Numbered from the stretch's first letter, positions 24,780 to 34,638 are shown. The stretch is DNA of 64,000 nt from Christensenella sp. UBA4675 (GCA_002405165.1 DHLF01000013.1:23433-87432), one strand, 5' to 3'. Numbers and translations are program-made. The notes: generated from the sequence alone by a model not told the origin.

Positions 24780-26191
24780 AATTTCGTTCCTGCAATTTTA
24801 GTAATCAAACTATCGTAGTATTCTTGCGTGTATTCTCTCTCGTTTTCAAAACGGGCAGAAGACTTACTTTGAGAACTTGTCGGAATTTTATCTACCGTAA
24901 ATATGTTTTTACTTTTCCAGTCGGACAAAACGGAGTTAACGTAAGAAAACGCGCTTGTTTTTCCGTAAGAAAGTTCGCAAGCTTTTTCTATCATGGATTC
25001 GCTAAATCCCCAACTTTTCCAAGTTGCCAAATTGTCCCTATCCCATTTGACGGGTATTTTATTTATTCCGACTATTTTAAATAGTTTAAGTAAATATTCG
25101 TTTTCCGCATTTAATTGTTCAAAATATTTAATTATACTTTCAAAAGATACAATTCCTTGATTATATAAAAGGTTTATTTGTTCGTCCAAATAATTTACGT
25201 TTCTTATTCCGCTTTTAAAGCAGTATTGCGCAAGGAAAAGGAGCGATTGTTCGTTGTATCCCTTATTTACCCAGTTTTTAACGTAAGTATCTATTTCTGG
25301 TTCTAAAACTTCGTAGTAGACGGAAAGAGTTTTATTGATTTTTAAAGTTAGTTCTTTTAAATATTCTTTTCTTTCAACGTAACTTTTAATTTCTTCGCAA
25401 GAGAAAAGTTTACAAGAATATAACTCGGATAAAAATGCGTCAAGCTTGTCTATTTTGGCTTTTTTAAGTGTTTTAACCGCAAAATTTATGCTTTCTAACG
25501 TAAAACCATAATCTTTCGTCCATTTATCGAATAATTTAACGTCTTCTATTTCCGCTTTTCGTTTAAGTCCTAAGCTGATTAGAATTTCGTTGATTCTATT
25601 GCTGTTTAAAACGTAATCGGATAGCTCGGATTCTATCGCTTTAAAAGTCGTTAAATCTCTATTTATAAAATCGTTTATTACGGCTAAAATGTATCTATAA
25701 TTAACGCTTTCGCCTTTTAAATCTATACAATATTTTATTATTAAAAGCAATGCTTCCGGTTTAATTTTTTTAGTTTCCATTATTTGAAAATATTGCGAAT
25801 ATTCGCTAATGGAAATCATTCTTTGCGGAAATAAAGCTTGCAAGGAAGAAGTAAAATCGGAATATTTTTCGGGTTCTACCTTATATGGTTTAACGTTTAA
25901 AAGGGGAACTTCGTTTATTAAAATTTTTAAAGGGGAAGTAGAGACTATTTTTATTAAATCATACTGTTCCCAAAATTTGTAACATGAAATAAGCTCTTCG
26001 TAATCAACTTTTAAAAACTCCGCAAAATCTTCCGCAGTATATTCTTTGCCGTTTGTTGCAAGCGTTAAAGATGCTATATATATTTTTACTGCGTTGCCGT
26101 CCGCAAGCGGAAGATAATCGTAAATAAACGAATTATCTATGCTTGTTACGGATTTTTTTTTGTAGTTTTGTGAAAAAGAGCAAAAAGACAT
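24776..26191 (-). CDS. DnaD/DnaB-type replication initiation protein
   Basis: A 471-residue protein acting before DnaI in primosome assembly at the origin. The N-terminal winged-helix region (about residues 15-110; AVKIYIASLTLATNGKEYTAEDFAEFLKV) and DnaD-like helical DDBH2 regions (about 200-300 and 340-430, with GFSESMIEKACELS typical of DDBH2) are visible. The frame is open for 39 codons further upstream, but ATG at 26191 follows AGGAAA by eight bases and begins the conserved part, so it is preferred. Bacillus DnaB and DnaD share this fold; I cannot say which orthologue it is. Operon with the helicase loader (4-base overlap). Confidence 0.85.
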   Translation of the reverse strand: MSFCSFSQNYKKKSVTSIDNSFIYDYLPLADGNAVKIYIASLTLATNGKEYTAEDFAEFLKVDYEELISCYKFWEQYDLIKIVSTSPLKILINEVPLLNVKPYKVEPEKYSDFTSSLQALFPQRMISISEYSQYFQIMETKKIKPEALLLIIKYCIDLKGESVNYRYILAVINDFINRDLTTFKAIESELSDYVLNSNRINEILISLGLKRKAEIEDVKLFDKWTKDYGFTLESINFAVKTLKKAKIDKLDAFLSELYSCKLFSCEEIKSYVERKEYLKELTLKINKTLSVYYEVLEPEIDTYVKNWVNKGYNEQSLLFLAQYCFKSGIRNVNYLDEQINLLYNQGIVSFESIIKYFEQLNAENEYLLKLFKIVGINKIPVKWDRDNLATWKSWGFSESMIEKACELSYGKTSAFSYVNSVLSDWKSKNIFTVDKIPTSSQSKSSARFENEREYTQEYYDSLITKIAGTKL

Positions 26192-26279
26192 TTTAGTGTT
26201 TCCTGTTTTATCATAAAAGAGTAGTTTTATATTATTTAAATTTTTCGGTTTGTTTAATATATATAAATAAGTATCTATT

Positions 26280-26308
26280 ATAATATTATAAATTTCTCTA
26301 AAAAGCAA
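26280..26308 (-). promoter_or_regulatory. Possible promoter of the dnaD-dnaI operon
   Basis: On the minus strand TTGCTT (26308-26303), 17-base spacer, TATTAT (26285-26280), leaving a leader of roughly 80 bases before the ATG at 26191. AT-rich context lowers confidence. Confidence 0.4.
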
Positions 26309-26648
26309 GGAATAAATCGTTTTTTATTTTTCCAAAAAAATAAAAACAGAATTATATGTATCATAAAAATTCCAAAAAACACAGATAATATCTAATAAAA
26401 ATAACAAAATTACGACAAACAAAATATATTAGTAAAATTATTTTTGTCTAATTAAAGTTTTTGATAAAACTCAAATAAATTCGTTTGAGATAATTAAAAA
26501 GTTTACGATGGCTGTCTTAATTTATAAGAATATAATCTTGTTATAAATTTTATTTTTCGTAGATTATTCCGTATTTTAAAAATAGTTAAAGAAATAACGT
26601 AAAATATATTTTTAAGTTTTAGACGTATTTTATTATTATATATTATCC
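26309..26648. other. AT-rich intergenic region between divergent units
   Basis: No open reading frame, RNA or convincing repeat was seen. Short hairpins CTCAAA/TTTGAG (about 26469-26489) and TTATAAGA/TC-TTATAA (about 26521-26546) are the only structures. The promoters of the two divergent genes lie at its edges. Confidence 0.6.
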
Positions 26649-26677
26649 TTGACAAAAACTACTAATGTTGGTAAAAT
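26649..26677 (+). promoter_or_regulatory. Promoter of the hydrolase-like/signal peptidase operon
   Basis: TTGACA (26649-26654), 17-base spacer, TAAAAT (26672-26677). Only 12 bases lie between the -10 box and the ATG at 26690, with no ribosome-binding site, so translation would start near the 5' end. Confidence 0.7.
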
Positions 26678-26689
26678 AATATAGATATT

Positions 26690-28336
26690 ATGGATAATTC
26701 TAGTAGTATATTAACACCCGTTTCTTTATGGAAAGACTTTGTTATAGACCACGAGTTTATGGAAAGTTGCATTTCGTCTTTTGATTTCGACGGGATTACA
26801 AGTAAAACTTTATATTTTTCAGGTAGAAGGATAAAAGATAATTCGGTTAGAATTTTTTGTTCGGTATGCTATCCTATCGGAGAAAAGTGCAAAAATTTTA
26901 TCGTAATGGTAGGGGACCCGTCCGAAAGCATAAATTTTGAGCTTATCAAAACTTTCGTTAAATTCGGTTACGGAGTTTTAATGCCCGATTTAAAAGGAAA
27001 CACGGGTATAGCGGAAGATAACTTTACTCGATATCCGGAAGAAATAAGTTATGCCGATTACGTTAATTCCGAGTTTAAGAAAAATTGTATAGAAGACAAC
27101 GTAAAAAACACTCCTTGGTACGAGTGGGCTTGCGTGGTAAGGTATTCGGTAGAATACGTCAAATGTGCGTTGGAGGCAGAAAACATTGCGTTATTCGGGG
27201 TAAAACAGGGTGCGAACGTCTGTTGGATGTGTTTAACTGAAAGCGTAAAATGTTTCGTAGATTTATTCGGCGCAGGGTGGAACGGTTATAAAGATTTACC
27301 TGAAAAAGAACCTACGCTTTTAACTGACGAGCAAAGAAAATTCGTTGCGGGGATTGACGCGGAAAGTTACGCGCCGTATTGTAATTGTCCCGTAATGTAT
27401 TTAACTGCGACCAATTCCAAGGAATTTGACTGCGAAGCGTGTTCGGACACGATTTTAAGGACGAAAAACGATAAATTTTTCGTGTTTTCATCGGGGCAAC
27501 AGCTGTATTTGTCTAAACAAAGCATTACTTCGTGCGAATTATTTTTAAAAAAATATTTATCGGGCGATAATGATTGTATGCCCAAAAGTTCGCCGACGCT
27601 CGAAATGTCTTTGAAAGACGGTTTGATAAAATTCGAATTCGGGCTTTTCGATAGTGAAAACGTAAGCGAAGTTAAATTATTTGCAAGTTCCGGCAACAGT
27701 GCGAGTTACAAAAAAAATTGGGCAGTTATTTACGAAGGAACAAAAAGCGTATTTTACTTGGAAGAAAAAAAATTCAGTGATTTAATTACTTGTTATTTAT
27801 CGGTTAAATATCATAGCGGAGCGGAACTTTGTTCGCCGATAATGTCTATGAAATTGCCTAGCTATCCAAAAAAATTGATAGCTCCGCTATTTGCGGGTAA
27901 TAAAAACGATAATACTTTTATAGGAAGAGCAATCGAAAACGAAGTTTTGGCAGGGCTTTTTTACGCCGATGAGGGGGTAGAAATATTAAGCGGACCATTC
28001 GGCATTAAAGGTGCTTTTTCTAAAAACGGTCTTATAACTTATAAAATAACCGATTACAAAAATTTATTAGATAAATTAAACGATATAAAATTCGATATAT
28101 ATTGTTCGTCTTTTATAGAGTTTATTATCGGGATATTTTGCGACGAAAACGGAAAAGAAGTTCATTACAAATATAAATTAAAAGTTAAAGGTGCGAAAGT
28201 ATGGCAGAACTTTTGTTTGTGTTTCGACGATTTTAAATCGGATAACGGAAAATCAATAAAAGACAATTCAAAAATTTACGCTTTTTCGTTTTATTCCGCC
28301 GATAAATTTATTTTAAATAATATTTTGGTGTATTAA
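26690..28336 (+). CDS. Alpha/beta-hydrolase-like protein lacking the nucleophile
   Basis: A 548-residue protein. Residues 50-300 follow the alpha/beta-hydrolase order of acetyl xylan esterase/dienelactone hydrolase relatives: the strand with NFIVMVGDPS, the segment FGYGVLMPDLKG with the Asp-Lys-Gly turn, then the nucleophile elbow. The elbow reads GVKQG (170-174), so Lys replaces the Ser of GxSxG, and an active serine hydrolase is unlikely. Residues 310-548 look like two beta-sandwich modules. No signal peptide. The stop abuts the signal peptidase ATG, so they are one operon. A noncatalytic binding or scaffolding role is inference; the family is not certain. Confidence 0.5.
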   Translation: MDNSSSILTPVSLWKDFVIDHEFMESCISSFDFDGITSKTLYFSGRRIKDNSVRIFCSVCYPIGEKCKNFIVMVGDPSESINFELIKTFVKFGYGVLMPDLKGNTGIAEDNFTRYPEEISYADYVNSEFKKNCIEDNVKNTPWYEWACVVRYSVEYVKCALEAENIALFGVKQGANVCWMCLTESVKCFVDLFGAGWNGYKDLPEKEPTLLTDEQRKFVAGIDAESYAPYCNCPVMYLTATNSKEFDCEACSDTILRTKNDKFFVFSSGQQLYLSKQSITSCELFLKKYLSGDNDCMPKSSPTLEMSLKDGLIKFEFGLFDSENVSEVKLFASSGNSASYKKNWAVIYEGTKSVFYLEEKKFSDLITCYLSVKYHSGAELCSPIMSMKLPSYPKKLIAPLFAGNKNDNTFIGRAIENEVLAGLFYADEGVEILSGPFGIKGAFSKNGLITYKITDYKNLLDKLNDIKFDIYCSSFIEFIIGIFCDENGKEVHYKYKLKVKGAKVWQNFCLCFDDFKSDNGKSIKDNSKIYAFSFYSADKFILNNILVY

Positions 28337-28933
28337 ATGGAAATTTTAAATTATCCGCTAGGGTATAAAAAGAATAAGACGTGGGACGTTATAGTTTCCG
28401 TAGTGCTAATAATTTTGATTTTATTTTTATCGTCTTTATTACTACTTCGGGTGTTTTTTAAAGATTATCAAGTTTGTCAAACGTCTATGACGCCTACCGT
28501 TTGCGACGGAGATTTCGTTTTAGTTGATAAAACGGCTAAAATTAAACGCGGTGAAGTAATAGTTATAAACAGAAAAAATCAAGATCCGATAATTAAAAGA
28601 CTTATTGCGACTGACGGGGACGAAATATTTATAGAAAACGGTAACGTGTTCGTAAAGCAAAGCGGACAAAGCGAGTTTACGCTTCTTGACGAGCCTTACG
28701 TTAAATACTCGAAAATAGAAAATTATCCGCAAACGAAGATAGAAAAAGGAAAAATTTTCGTGTTGGGCGATAATCGCGCGGGGAGTTACGATAGTAGAGC
28801 TTTCGGGTGTTTGGATTACGACGATATTGTGGGAGTTGTGCCCGAATGGGTAATAAACAACCTACACACTAAAAAATATAAAATTTTAATAAACTTATAC
28901 ACTTTTAAATTTTTAAGAAGAATATTCAAATAG
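28337..28933 (+). CDS. lepB: Signal peptidase I
   Basis: A 198-residue type I signal peptidase, anchored by one N-terminal membrane helix (about residues 17-40) with the catalytic domain outside. The nucleophile Ser50 is in QTSMTP and the general base Lys87 in IIKRLIA, followed by FVLGDNRAGSYDSRAFG (box E). It removes Sec signal peptides from proteins exported by the SecA encoded at 10.4 kb. Its ATG follows the stop of the upstream gene directly with no space, so expression depends on that gene. Confidence 0.95.
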   Translation: MEILNYPLGYKKNKTWDVIVSVVLIILILFLSSLLLLRVFFKDYQVCQTSMTPTVCDGDFVLVDKTAKIKRGEVIVINRKNQDPIIKRLIATDGDEIFIENGNVFVKQSGQSEFTLLDEPYVKYSKIENYPQTKIEKGKIFVLGDNRAGSYDSRAFGCLDYDDIVGVVPEWVINNLHTKKYKILINLYTFKFLRRIFK

Positions 28934-28942
28934 GAGATTATT

Positions 28943-29800
28943 ATGAAAGAGAAAAACAAAGTTGCAATACTCGTTGATACGTCTTGCGACGTACCCGAAG
29001 GATTTTTAAAGGAGAACGAGATAGACGTTATACCTATGGGTTGTATCATAGGAGATGAAATTTTTACAGACAGCAGGGAGATTTCTTCTCAGGAATTACT
29101 TAATAAAGTAAGAGATAAAGGAGTAATGCCTAAAACCAGCGCTCCTTCCGTTGTGGAGTTTGAAGAATATTTTGCAAAGCTTTTAGAAAACGCAGACGAA
29201 GTTTTATCTTTAAGTATATCTTCCGGGGCTTCTTGTACGTATAACAATTCGCTTACGGCGTCTGAAAAATTTAACGGGAAAGTTGTTTGTATAGATACAA
29301 AATCACTCTCCGGCGGTTTTGGTTTATTGCTTATAAAAGCTGTTAAATTGAGAGATTCGGGATACGATGCAAATCATATAAAAGCCGAAATTTTAACTTT
29401 GCTCGATAAAGTAAATCTTTCTTTCGTAGTGGATACCATGGAGTTTTTACATAAGGGCGGAAGATGCACGTCTATGCAGTATTACGGTGCTAAAATTTTA
29501 AAAATCCACCCTGAAATCGTAATGGTTGACGGTAAATTAAAATCCAATTCAAAATACTTCGGAAATATAAATAAATGTTATATAAAATATGCGGATGATT
29601 TAAAGAAAAAATATCCCGATTACGACAATTCCATATGCTTAGTAACGCATAGTCCTATGGAAGATAAAAACGTTCAAGTGGTAATAGATAAAGTAAAAGA
29701 GATGTTTGATTTTAAGGAAATTTACGATGTAAACGCAAGTTCTACCATAACTTGCCATTGTGGAGAAAATACTTTGGGAATTTTGTTTATATATAAGTAA
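28943..29800 (+). CDS. DegV-family fatty-acid-binding protein
   Basis: A 285-residue DegV/FakB-like protein. VAILVDTSCDVP (N-terminal), TSAPSVVEFEEYF (the TSxPS lipid-head site), LSLSISSGASCTYNNSL and DTMEFLHKGGRC match the family. FakB proteins carry fatty acids to a FakA kinase for phosphorylation; FakA is not in the window, so the substrate and partner are unknown. AGGAG precedes the ATG, nine bases after lepB. It belongs to one long operon with lepB, pepF and dnaB. Cytoplasmic. Confidence 0.88.
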   Translation: MKEKNKVAILVDTSCDVPEGFLKENEIDVIPMGCIIGDEIFTDSREISSQELLNKVRDKGVMPKTSAPSVVEFEEYFAKLLENADEVLSLSISSGASCTYNNSLTASEKFNGKVVCIDTKSLSGGFGLLLIKAVKLRDSGYDANHIKAEILTLLDKVNLSFVVDTMEFLHKGGRCTSMQYYGAKILKIHPEIVMVDGKLKSNSKYFGNINKCYIKYADDLKKKYPDYDNSICLVTHSPMEDKNVQVVIDKVKEMFDFKEIYDVNASSTITCHCGENTLGILFIYK

Positions 29801-29804
29801 AAAT

Positions 29805-31592
29805 ATGAAAAGAAGAAGTGAAATTTTAGATAAATACAAATGGAAAATTTCCGATATTTTTTCCGACGAGTCGGAATGGGAAAAATCGTTTGACAAAGTA
29901 AAAAGTCAATTAGATTTTTCGTTTTACGTCGGAAAATTAAAAGACGATAAAATCCTTTTAGAATTTTTAACTAAAAGCGAAAAAGTTGAACAATCGCTTT
30001 CACTGTTAGACGTTTACGCTATGATGAAAAAGGATGAAGATTCTTCTTGTAGCGATTCTGTTTCTCGTCAATATAAAATAGAAGCGCTTATTACGGAGTA
30101 TTCTTTTAATACGGCTTTTGCTTATCCCGAAATGACGGCTTTTTCGGAAAAAAAATTAAATTCTTTAATAAATAATCAATCTTTTTCCGCATACGATAGG
30201 TTTTTCGGTCGTATTTTAAAAAATAAACCGCATGTTTTATCGGAAGAAAGCGAGAAAATACTTGCGTTAGGCGGACAGGTATTCTCGTCTTTTAGAAATA
30301 TTTTCGATATGGCGGACAATGTTGATTTTCCTTTTCCCGAAATAAACGTTGACGGCGAAAAGGTAGTTGTAACGCACGCGGAATACGGCGCGCTACTTCA
30401 AAATCAAAATAGGGCGGTAAGGGAAAAAACATTTAAAGCTTATTATAACGGATATAAAAAACTATTAAACGTAATTTCTTCTACCTATATTTCCAGCGTA
30501 AACAAAGATGTATTTTTGGCAAAAGCAAGAAATTATACTTCGGCATTGCAAAAATCTACGTTTTCGGAAGAAGTTTCGCCTGAAATTTATCAAAAATTAT
30601 TATTTAAAGTAGACAAAGCTTTGCCCGTTTTACACGATTACGTTGCAAAAAGAAAACAAGAATTAAAATTAAACGAAATGCATATGTGGGATATGTACGT
30701 TCCCATCGTTTCGGAAATTAGTTATCAAAAAAGTTACGAACAAGCTTTCGAAACCGTCAAAGAGGGGTTAAAGGTTTTAGGGAAAGACTATTGCACATTA
30801 CTTGATAAAGCTTATAACGAAGGTTGGATAGACGTAATGGAAAATTACGGAAAAAGAAGCGGGGCGTATAGCGTAGGCGTTTACGGAATTAAACACCCGT
30901 TTGTACTTCTTAACTATCAAGGAGTTATGCACGATACTTTTACGATAGCGCATGAGCTAGGGCATTCGATGCACACTTATTTTTCTAACGCCAATCAAAC
31001 GCAAAGTAAAGCCGATTACACTATTTTCGTAGCGGAAGTGGCAAGTACCGTAAACGAAGTATTGCTTCTTAAAAGTATGTTAAGTAGCGAAAAAGACGTA
31101 AAAATTAAAAGATATTTATTAAATTATTATCTCGAAATGATTAGGACTACGCTTTTCCGTCAAACTATGTTTGCCGAATTCGAATTTGCGGTTCACGACA
31201 TAGTGGAAAAAGGCGGGGCGTTATCCAAAGACGAATTGAGCAAAATTTATCTCGAATTAAATCAAAAATATTACGGCTCTTCTGTTGTGTCCGACGAAGA
31301 AATTTCTTTCGAATGGGCTAGAATTCCGCATTTTTACAGCGCGTTTTACGTTTACAAATATGCTACGGGTATAATCAGTGCAATAACGATAGCCGATAAA
31401 ATTTTAAGCGGAGAAAAAAATGCGGTAGAAAATTATTTTAAATTTTTATCGTCGGGTTGTTCGGACACGCCCGTAAACTTGCTAAAAATAGCAGGAGTGC
31501 ATTTGGATACGGACGAACCGTACGATTTAGCAATGAAGTCTTTTAAAGACGCTTTGGACGAATTTATAAAACTTGGGGAAGAAAATGGTTAA
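29805..31592 (+). CDS. pepF: Oligoendopeptidase F
   Basis: A 595-residue M3B zinc metallopeptidase that cleaves oligopeptides in the cytoplasm. The zinc motif HELGH is at residues 383-387, with the third ligand expected in the downstream EVASTVNEV helix. The N-terminus KRRSEILDKYKWKISDIF is the usual PepF beginning. The frame is open 15 codons earlier at a GTG overlapping degV, but ATG at 29805, four bases after the degV stop, gives the family's usual length. The ribosome-binding site is poor, suggesting coupling to degV. It overlaps dnaB by eight bases at the 3' end. Confidence 0.92.
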   Translation: MKRRSEILDKYKWKISDIFSDESEWEKSFDKVKSQLDFSFYVGKLKDDKILLEFLTKSEKVEQSLSLLDVYAMMKKDEDSSCSDSVSRQYKIEALITEYSFNTAFAYPEMTAFSEKKLNSLINNQSFSAYDRFFGRILKNKPHVLSEESEKILALGGQVFSSFRNIFDMADNVDFPFPEINVDGEKVVVTHAEYGALLQNQNRAVREKTFKAYYNGYKKLLNVISSTYISSVNKDVFLAKARNYTSALQKSTFSEEVSPEIYQKLLFKVDKALPVLHDYVAKRKQELKLNEMHMWDMYVPIVSEISYQKSYEQAFETVKEGLKVLGKDYCTLLDKAYNEGWIDVMENYGKRSGAYSVGVYGIKHPFVLLNYQGVMHDTFTIAHELGHSMHTYFSNANQTQSKADYTIFVAEVASTVNEVLLLKSMLSSEKDVKIKRYLLNYYLEMIRTTLFRQTMFAEFEFAVHDIVEKGGALSKDELSKIYLELNQKYYGSSVVSDEEISFEWARIPHFYSAFYVYKYATGIISAITIADKILSGEKNAVENYFKFLSSGCSDTPVNLLKIAGVHLDTDEPYDLAMKSFKDALDEFIKLGEENG

Positions 31593-33057
31593 TACGCAGG
31601 AAAATTTTCCTTACAATTTAGAAGCGGAACAAACTGTACTCGGTTGTATTTTAATAGACGCGGATTTACAATTAGATATTCTTTTAGACTTAAAGAAAGA
31701 CGATTTCTTTGTTGAAACGCACAAAATTATTTTTGAAGCGATGAAAGAAATCGTAAACGACAATAAGCCGATTGATAACATCACGCTCGTCGATATTATG
31801 GAAAAAAGGGGAACGCTAGACAAAATCGGCGGAATAAGCTACCTTACGGGGCTTATTACGGGCGTTCCGAGTTCTTCCAACTATAAATATTATCTCGATA
31901 TTGTAAAAAGGGATAGTATTTTGCGTAAGCTTATAAAAGTCGGAAGCGATATTTTACAAGACGCTAAATCAAGTAGTAACGGCTTTGCTTCTTTGGAAAA
32001 AGCCGAAAACGGAGTGTACGGAATTTCGGAAGAAAACGATAACGGCACGCTTGTAAATTTAGCGCCGAGTTATTCTCCCGTATTAGACGTGTTTGCCAAA
32101 ATCGGGGAAGATAAAAATTATTTGCAAGGTTTAATGACGGGGTTCGTTAAGCTTGATGCGTTAACCAACGGATTTAAAGGCGGTCAACTTATAATTTTAG
32201 CGGCTCGTCCTGCAGTCGGTAAAACTACGCTTGCAATGAATATGGTTACGAATATTGCCGAAAAACACAATGTTTCTTGCGCCGTATTTTCTTTGGAAAT
32301 GACTAAAAACGAACTTGCTCAAAGAATGTTATGTTCCAAAGGCTCGGTAAGTATGGATAGAGCTTTAAAAGGTCGTCTTACGGACGAAGACTGGACTAAA
32401 CTTTACAATGCGCAAAAAAAATTAAACGATTTGAATATTTTCGTAGACGATACTGCTATGACCAGCGTTCCTAAAATTTTGTCTAAGTGTAGAAGATTAA
32501 AGGCAAGACATAATTTGGGACTTGTGGTTATCGACCACATTCAACTTATGAAAGCCGTTAAGGAAAGCGATTCTAGGCAACAAGAAGTTTCGGAAATTTC
32601 AAGAAGTTTAAAAATGCTTGCAAAGGAGTTGGACGTACCTGTAATTGCGTTGTCGCAGTTAAGCCGTGGTATTACGGGTAGAAAAGGCGGAAAGCCTATG
32701 CTTTCGGATTTAAGAGAATCGGGAGCGATAGAACAAGACGCTGATATAGTTATGTTTATTCACAGACCTGATTTAATGGCGGACGAAAAGGAGCTTATAA
32801 GCGGAAAAGTTGAAAAGAACGTAGCCGAAATTATTGTAGAAAAAAACAGGAGCGGTTCAACGGGAACGGCAAAATTGCTATTTAAAGGCGAATGGACTAA
32901 ATTTATCAATCCACCACCCGAATATTTATCCGAAAAGGACGCTCCGAAAGAATACAAAAGAGCGGAAAAGAGCGATGAAAAACCCGAATTTGATATTCCC
33001 GCGCCGGAAGAAGCTCCGCCCGAACAAGAAGACGATTTACCATTTGGTAGCTTTTAA
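31585..33057 (+). CDS. dnaB: Replicative DNA helicase DnaB
   Basis: A 490-residue hexameric helicase. The N-terminal domain begins NFPYNLEAEQTVLGCIL, and the RecA-like domain has Walker A ARPAVGKTT (about residues 209-217), the VVIDHIQLM Walker B strand and GAIEQDADIVMFIHR, with the arginine finger region after it. The tail is acidic and Pro-rich (PAPEEAPPEQEDDLPFGSF). ATG at 31585 is used rather than the earlier TTG because GGGGAAG lies at the right distance and the usual N-terminus follows. It overlaps pepF by eight bases; a strong terminator follows. It is the client of the DnaI/DnaD loader at 24-26 kb. Confidence 0.97.
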   Translation: MVNTQENFPYNLEAEQTVLGCILIDADLQLDILLDLKKDDFFVETHKIIFEAMKEIVNDNKPIDNITLVDIMEKRGTLDKIGGISYLTGLITGVPSSSNYKYYLDIVKRDSILRKLIKVGSDILQDAKSSSNGFASLEKAENGVYGISEENDNGTLVNLAPSYSPVLDVFAKIGEDKNYLQGLMTGFVKLDALTNGFKGGQLIILAARPAVGKTTLAMNMVTNIAEKHNVSCAVFSLEMTKNELAQRMLCSKGSVSMDRALKGRLTDEDWTKLYNAQKKLNDLNIFVDDTAMTSVPKILSKCRRLKARHNLGLVVIDHIQLMKAVKESDSRQQEVSEISRSLKMLAKELDVPVIALSQLSRGITGRKGGKPMLSDLRESGAIEQDADIVMFIHRPDLMADEKELISGKVEKNVAEIIVEKNRSGSTGTAKLLFKGEWTKFINPPPEYLSEKDAPKEYKRAEKSDEKPEFDIPAPEEAPPEQEDDLPFGSF

Positions 33058-33061
33058 GTTT

Positions 33062-33087
33062 AAAACGGCTCGTTCGAGCCGTTTTTT
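33062..33087 (+). terminator. dnaB operon terminator
   Basis: AAAACGGCTCG and CGAGCCGTTTT flank a TT centre (a CGTTCG-type loop), followed by a T-tract. It closes the lepB-degV-pepF-dnaB transcript. Confidence 0.9.
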
Positions 33088-33433
33088 AATGAAAAAAAAT
33101 TAAAATAAACGATTTTATAAAAAATTTTATTATAAGTTTAAAATTTTTACTATAAAGAAAAGCGTTGTCAATAAAAAAATTTTGCGGTGAATAAAAAGAC
33201 AGTATTATATATAGTTAAAGTCTTTTACGAAAAAAATACGTTAAAGATTAAAGTTTTATGGTAAAAAGTTTTTATAATGTGATTTAAAATATTCATATAA
33301 AAATTTTTTTAATTGCGTTTAAATTTTATACTGCAAAGTTTAAATGTTTTACGATAAACAAAAAAATATATTTTTCGACATATATGAAAAAAATTTTAAA
33401 TAAATTCGTTTAACGAAGTAAAAAGGTATACTT
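33088..33433. other. AT-rich intergenic region before sua5
   Basis: No gene, structured RNA or confident promoter could be identified. TATTAT near 33205 with TTTTGC 17 bases ahead is a weak possibility, far from the downstream ATG. Very A/T-rich, likely containing the promoter. Confidence 0.5.
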
Positions 33434-34438
33434 ATGCAAACTAAAATAAAAAATATAGACGAAAATAGTTTAAAAGAAGCAAAAGAATTATTATTAAACG
33501 ACGAATTAGTCGTTTTTCCAACCGAAACGGTTTACGGTTTAGGCGGGAACGCATATTCCGATAAATCAATAAAAAAAATATACGAAACAAAGGGTAGACC
33601 GTCCAACAATCCGCTAATAGTTCACGTACATAAAGATTATAATTTAGACGAACTTGTTTATAGGGATTACGATTACTGTTATCGCTTAGCGGAAAAATTT
33701 TTACCGGGACCACTTACAATGGTTTATAGGAGTAAAAATAATTTAAGTCCTTTAATTTGTACTTTAAATACGCTTGCGGTAAGAATTCCGTCGCATACGG
33801 AGTGTCAAAAGTTTTTAAAATACGTAAATTTACCTATACCTGCGCCTAGCGCAAATATTTCAAAACACGTCAGCCCCGTTTCTAGCCAACATTGTTTGGA
33901 CGATTTAAACGGAAAGGTAAATTTAATTTTAGAAGGCGGAGAATGCGTAGGCGGTATAGAAAGTACGGTTTTAGACGTAACTAAAAGAGTCCCCGTTATT
34001 TTAAGAAGGGGACTTATCACAAAAGAAATGATAGAAACCGTTACGGGGAAGTGCGAATACGCAACTTTCGTTAAAGGCGAACCCGTAAGCTCTCCGGGGG
34101 TAATGTACGCGCATTATATGCCGAATTGTAAAACCGCTTACTTTAAATTAGACGAATTAGAAAACTTAAAAGAGTATTATTTGTCTATCATAAAACAAGG
34201 TAAAAAACCTTATATTATGTGCGATTTTGATATAATTTCTGTTTTAGGTAATTTTTATAATTATTTAGATTTAGGTAAAAATTCTTACGAAAGCGCAGGA
34301 CTTTTGTATAAAAGACTAAGGCAAGCCGAAAAGGTTGCCGACGTTTTAATAGGGGTGGAATTAAGCTATAAAGACGAAGTCGGACAAAGTGTAATGAATA
34401 GACTTTTAAAATCTTTCGGAAAAGGTTTATACACTTAG
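33434..34438 (+). CDS. Threonylcarbamoyl-AMP synthase (Sua5 type)
   Basis: A 334-residue Sua5/YwlC protein that makes threonylcarbamoyl-AMP for t6A37 of ANN-decoding tRNAs. The YrdC domain carries VVFPTETVYGLGGNAYSDKS, KGRPSNNPLIVHV and PSANISKHVSP (about residues 135-145), followed by VTKRVPVILRRG. A C-terminal Sua5 domain (about 210-334) distinguishes it from short TsaC. Single gene, GGTATACTT rather than a good ribosome-binding site precedes the ATG. Tsa partners are not in the window. Confidence 0.93.
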   Translation: MQTKIKNIDENSLKEAKELLLNDELVVFPTETVYGLGGNAYSDKSIKKIYETKGRPSNNPLIVHVHKDYNLDELVYRDYDYCYRLAEKFLPGPLTMVYRSKNNLSPLICTLNTLAVRIPSHTECQKFLKYVNLPIPAPSANISKHVSPVSSQHCLDDLNGKVNLILEGGECVGGIESTVLDVTKRVPVILRRGLITKEMIETVTGKCEYATFVKGEPVSSPGVMYAHYMPNCKTAYFKLDELENLKEYYLSIIKQGKKPYIMCDFDIISVLGNFYNYLDLGKNSYESAGLLYKRLRQAEKVADVLIGVELSYKDEVGQSVMNRLLKSFGKGLYT

Positions 34439-34589
34439 ATTTTAAAAAACGATAAAAAGCACGTACGATTAAATTAAAAAATCGCCGTATAATTAAACTT
34501 GTTTTAACGTTTAATTAACCCGAATTTAAAAAGTTAAGAAATTATCGATAAAAATAAAAATTTATAGAGGTAAGATTTTTATTTACGTA

Positions 34590-34618
34590 TTGACTTTTAA
34601 CGCTTTTTCTTATACAAT
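34590..34618 (+). promoter_or_regulatory. rpiB promoter
   Basis: TTGACT (34590-34595), 17-base spacer, TACAAT (34613-34618), leading to a short leader with AAGGAG before the ATG at 34639. Confidence 0.7.
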
Positions 34619-34638
34619 GTATATAAAAGGAGATTAAA

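Noticed and set aside
24824..25084. Plus-strand 86-codon frame within dnaD
   Set aside because: Opposite-strand shadow of a well-supported gene; no ribosome-binding site.
26192..26308. 39-residue N-terminal extension of the DnaD-type protein
   Set aside because: It includes the probable promoter, lacks conservation-like features and has no ribosome-binding site, while ATG at 26191 has AGGAAA.
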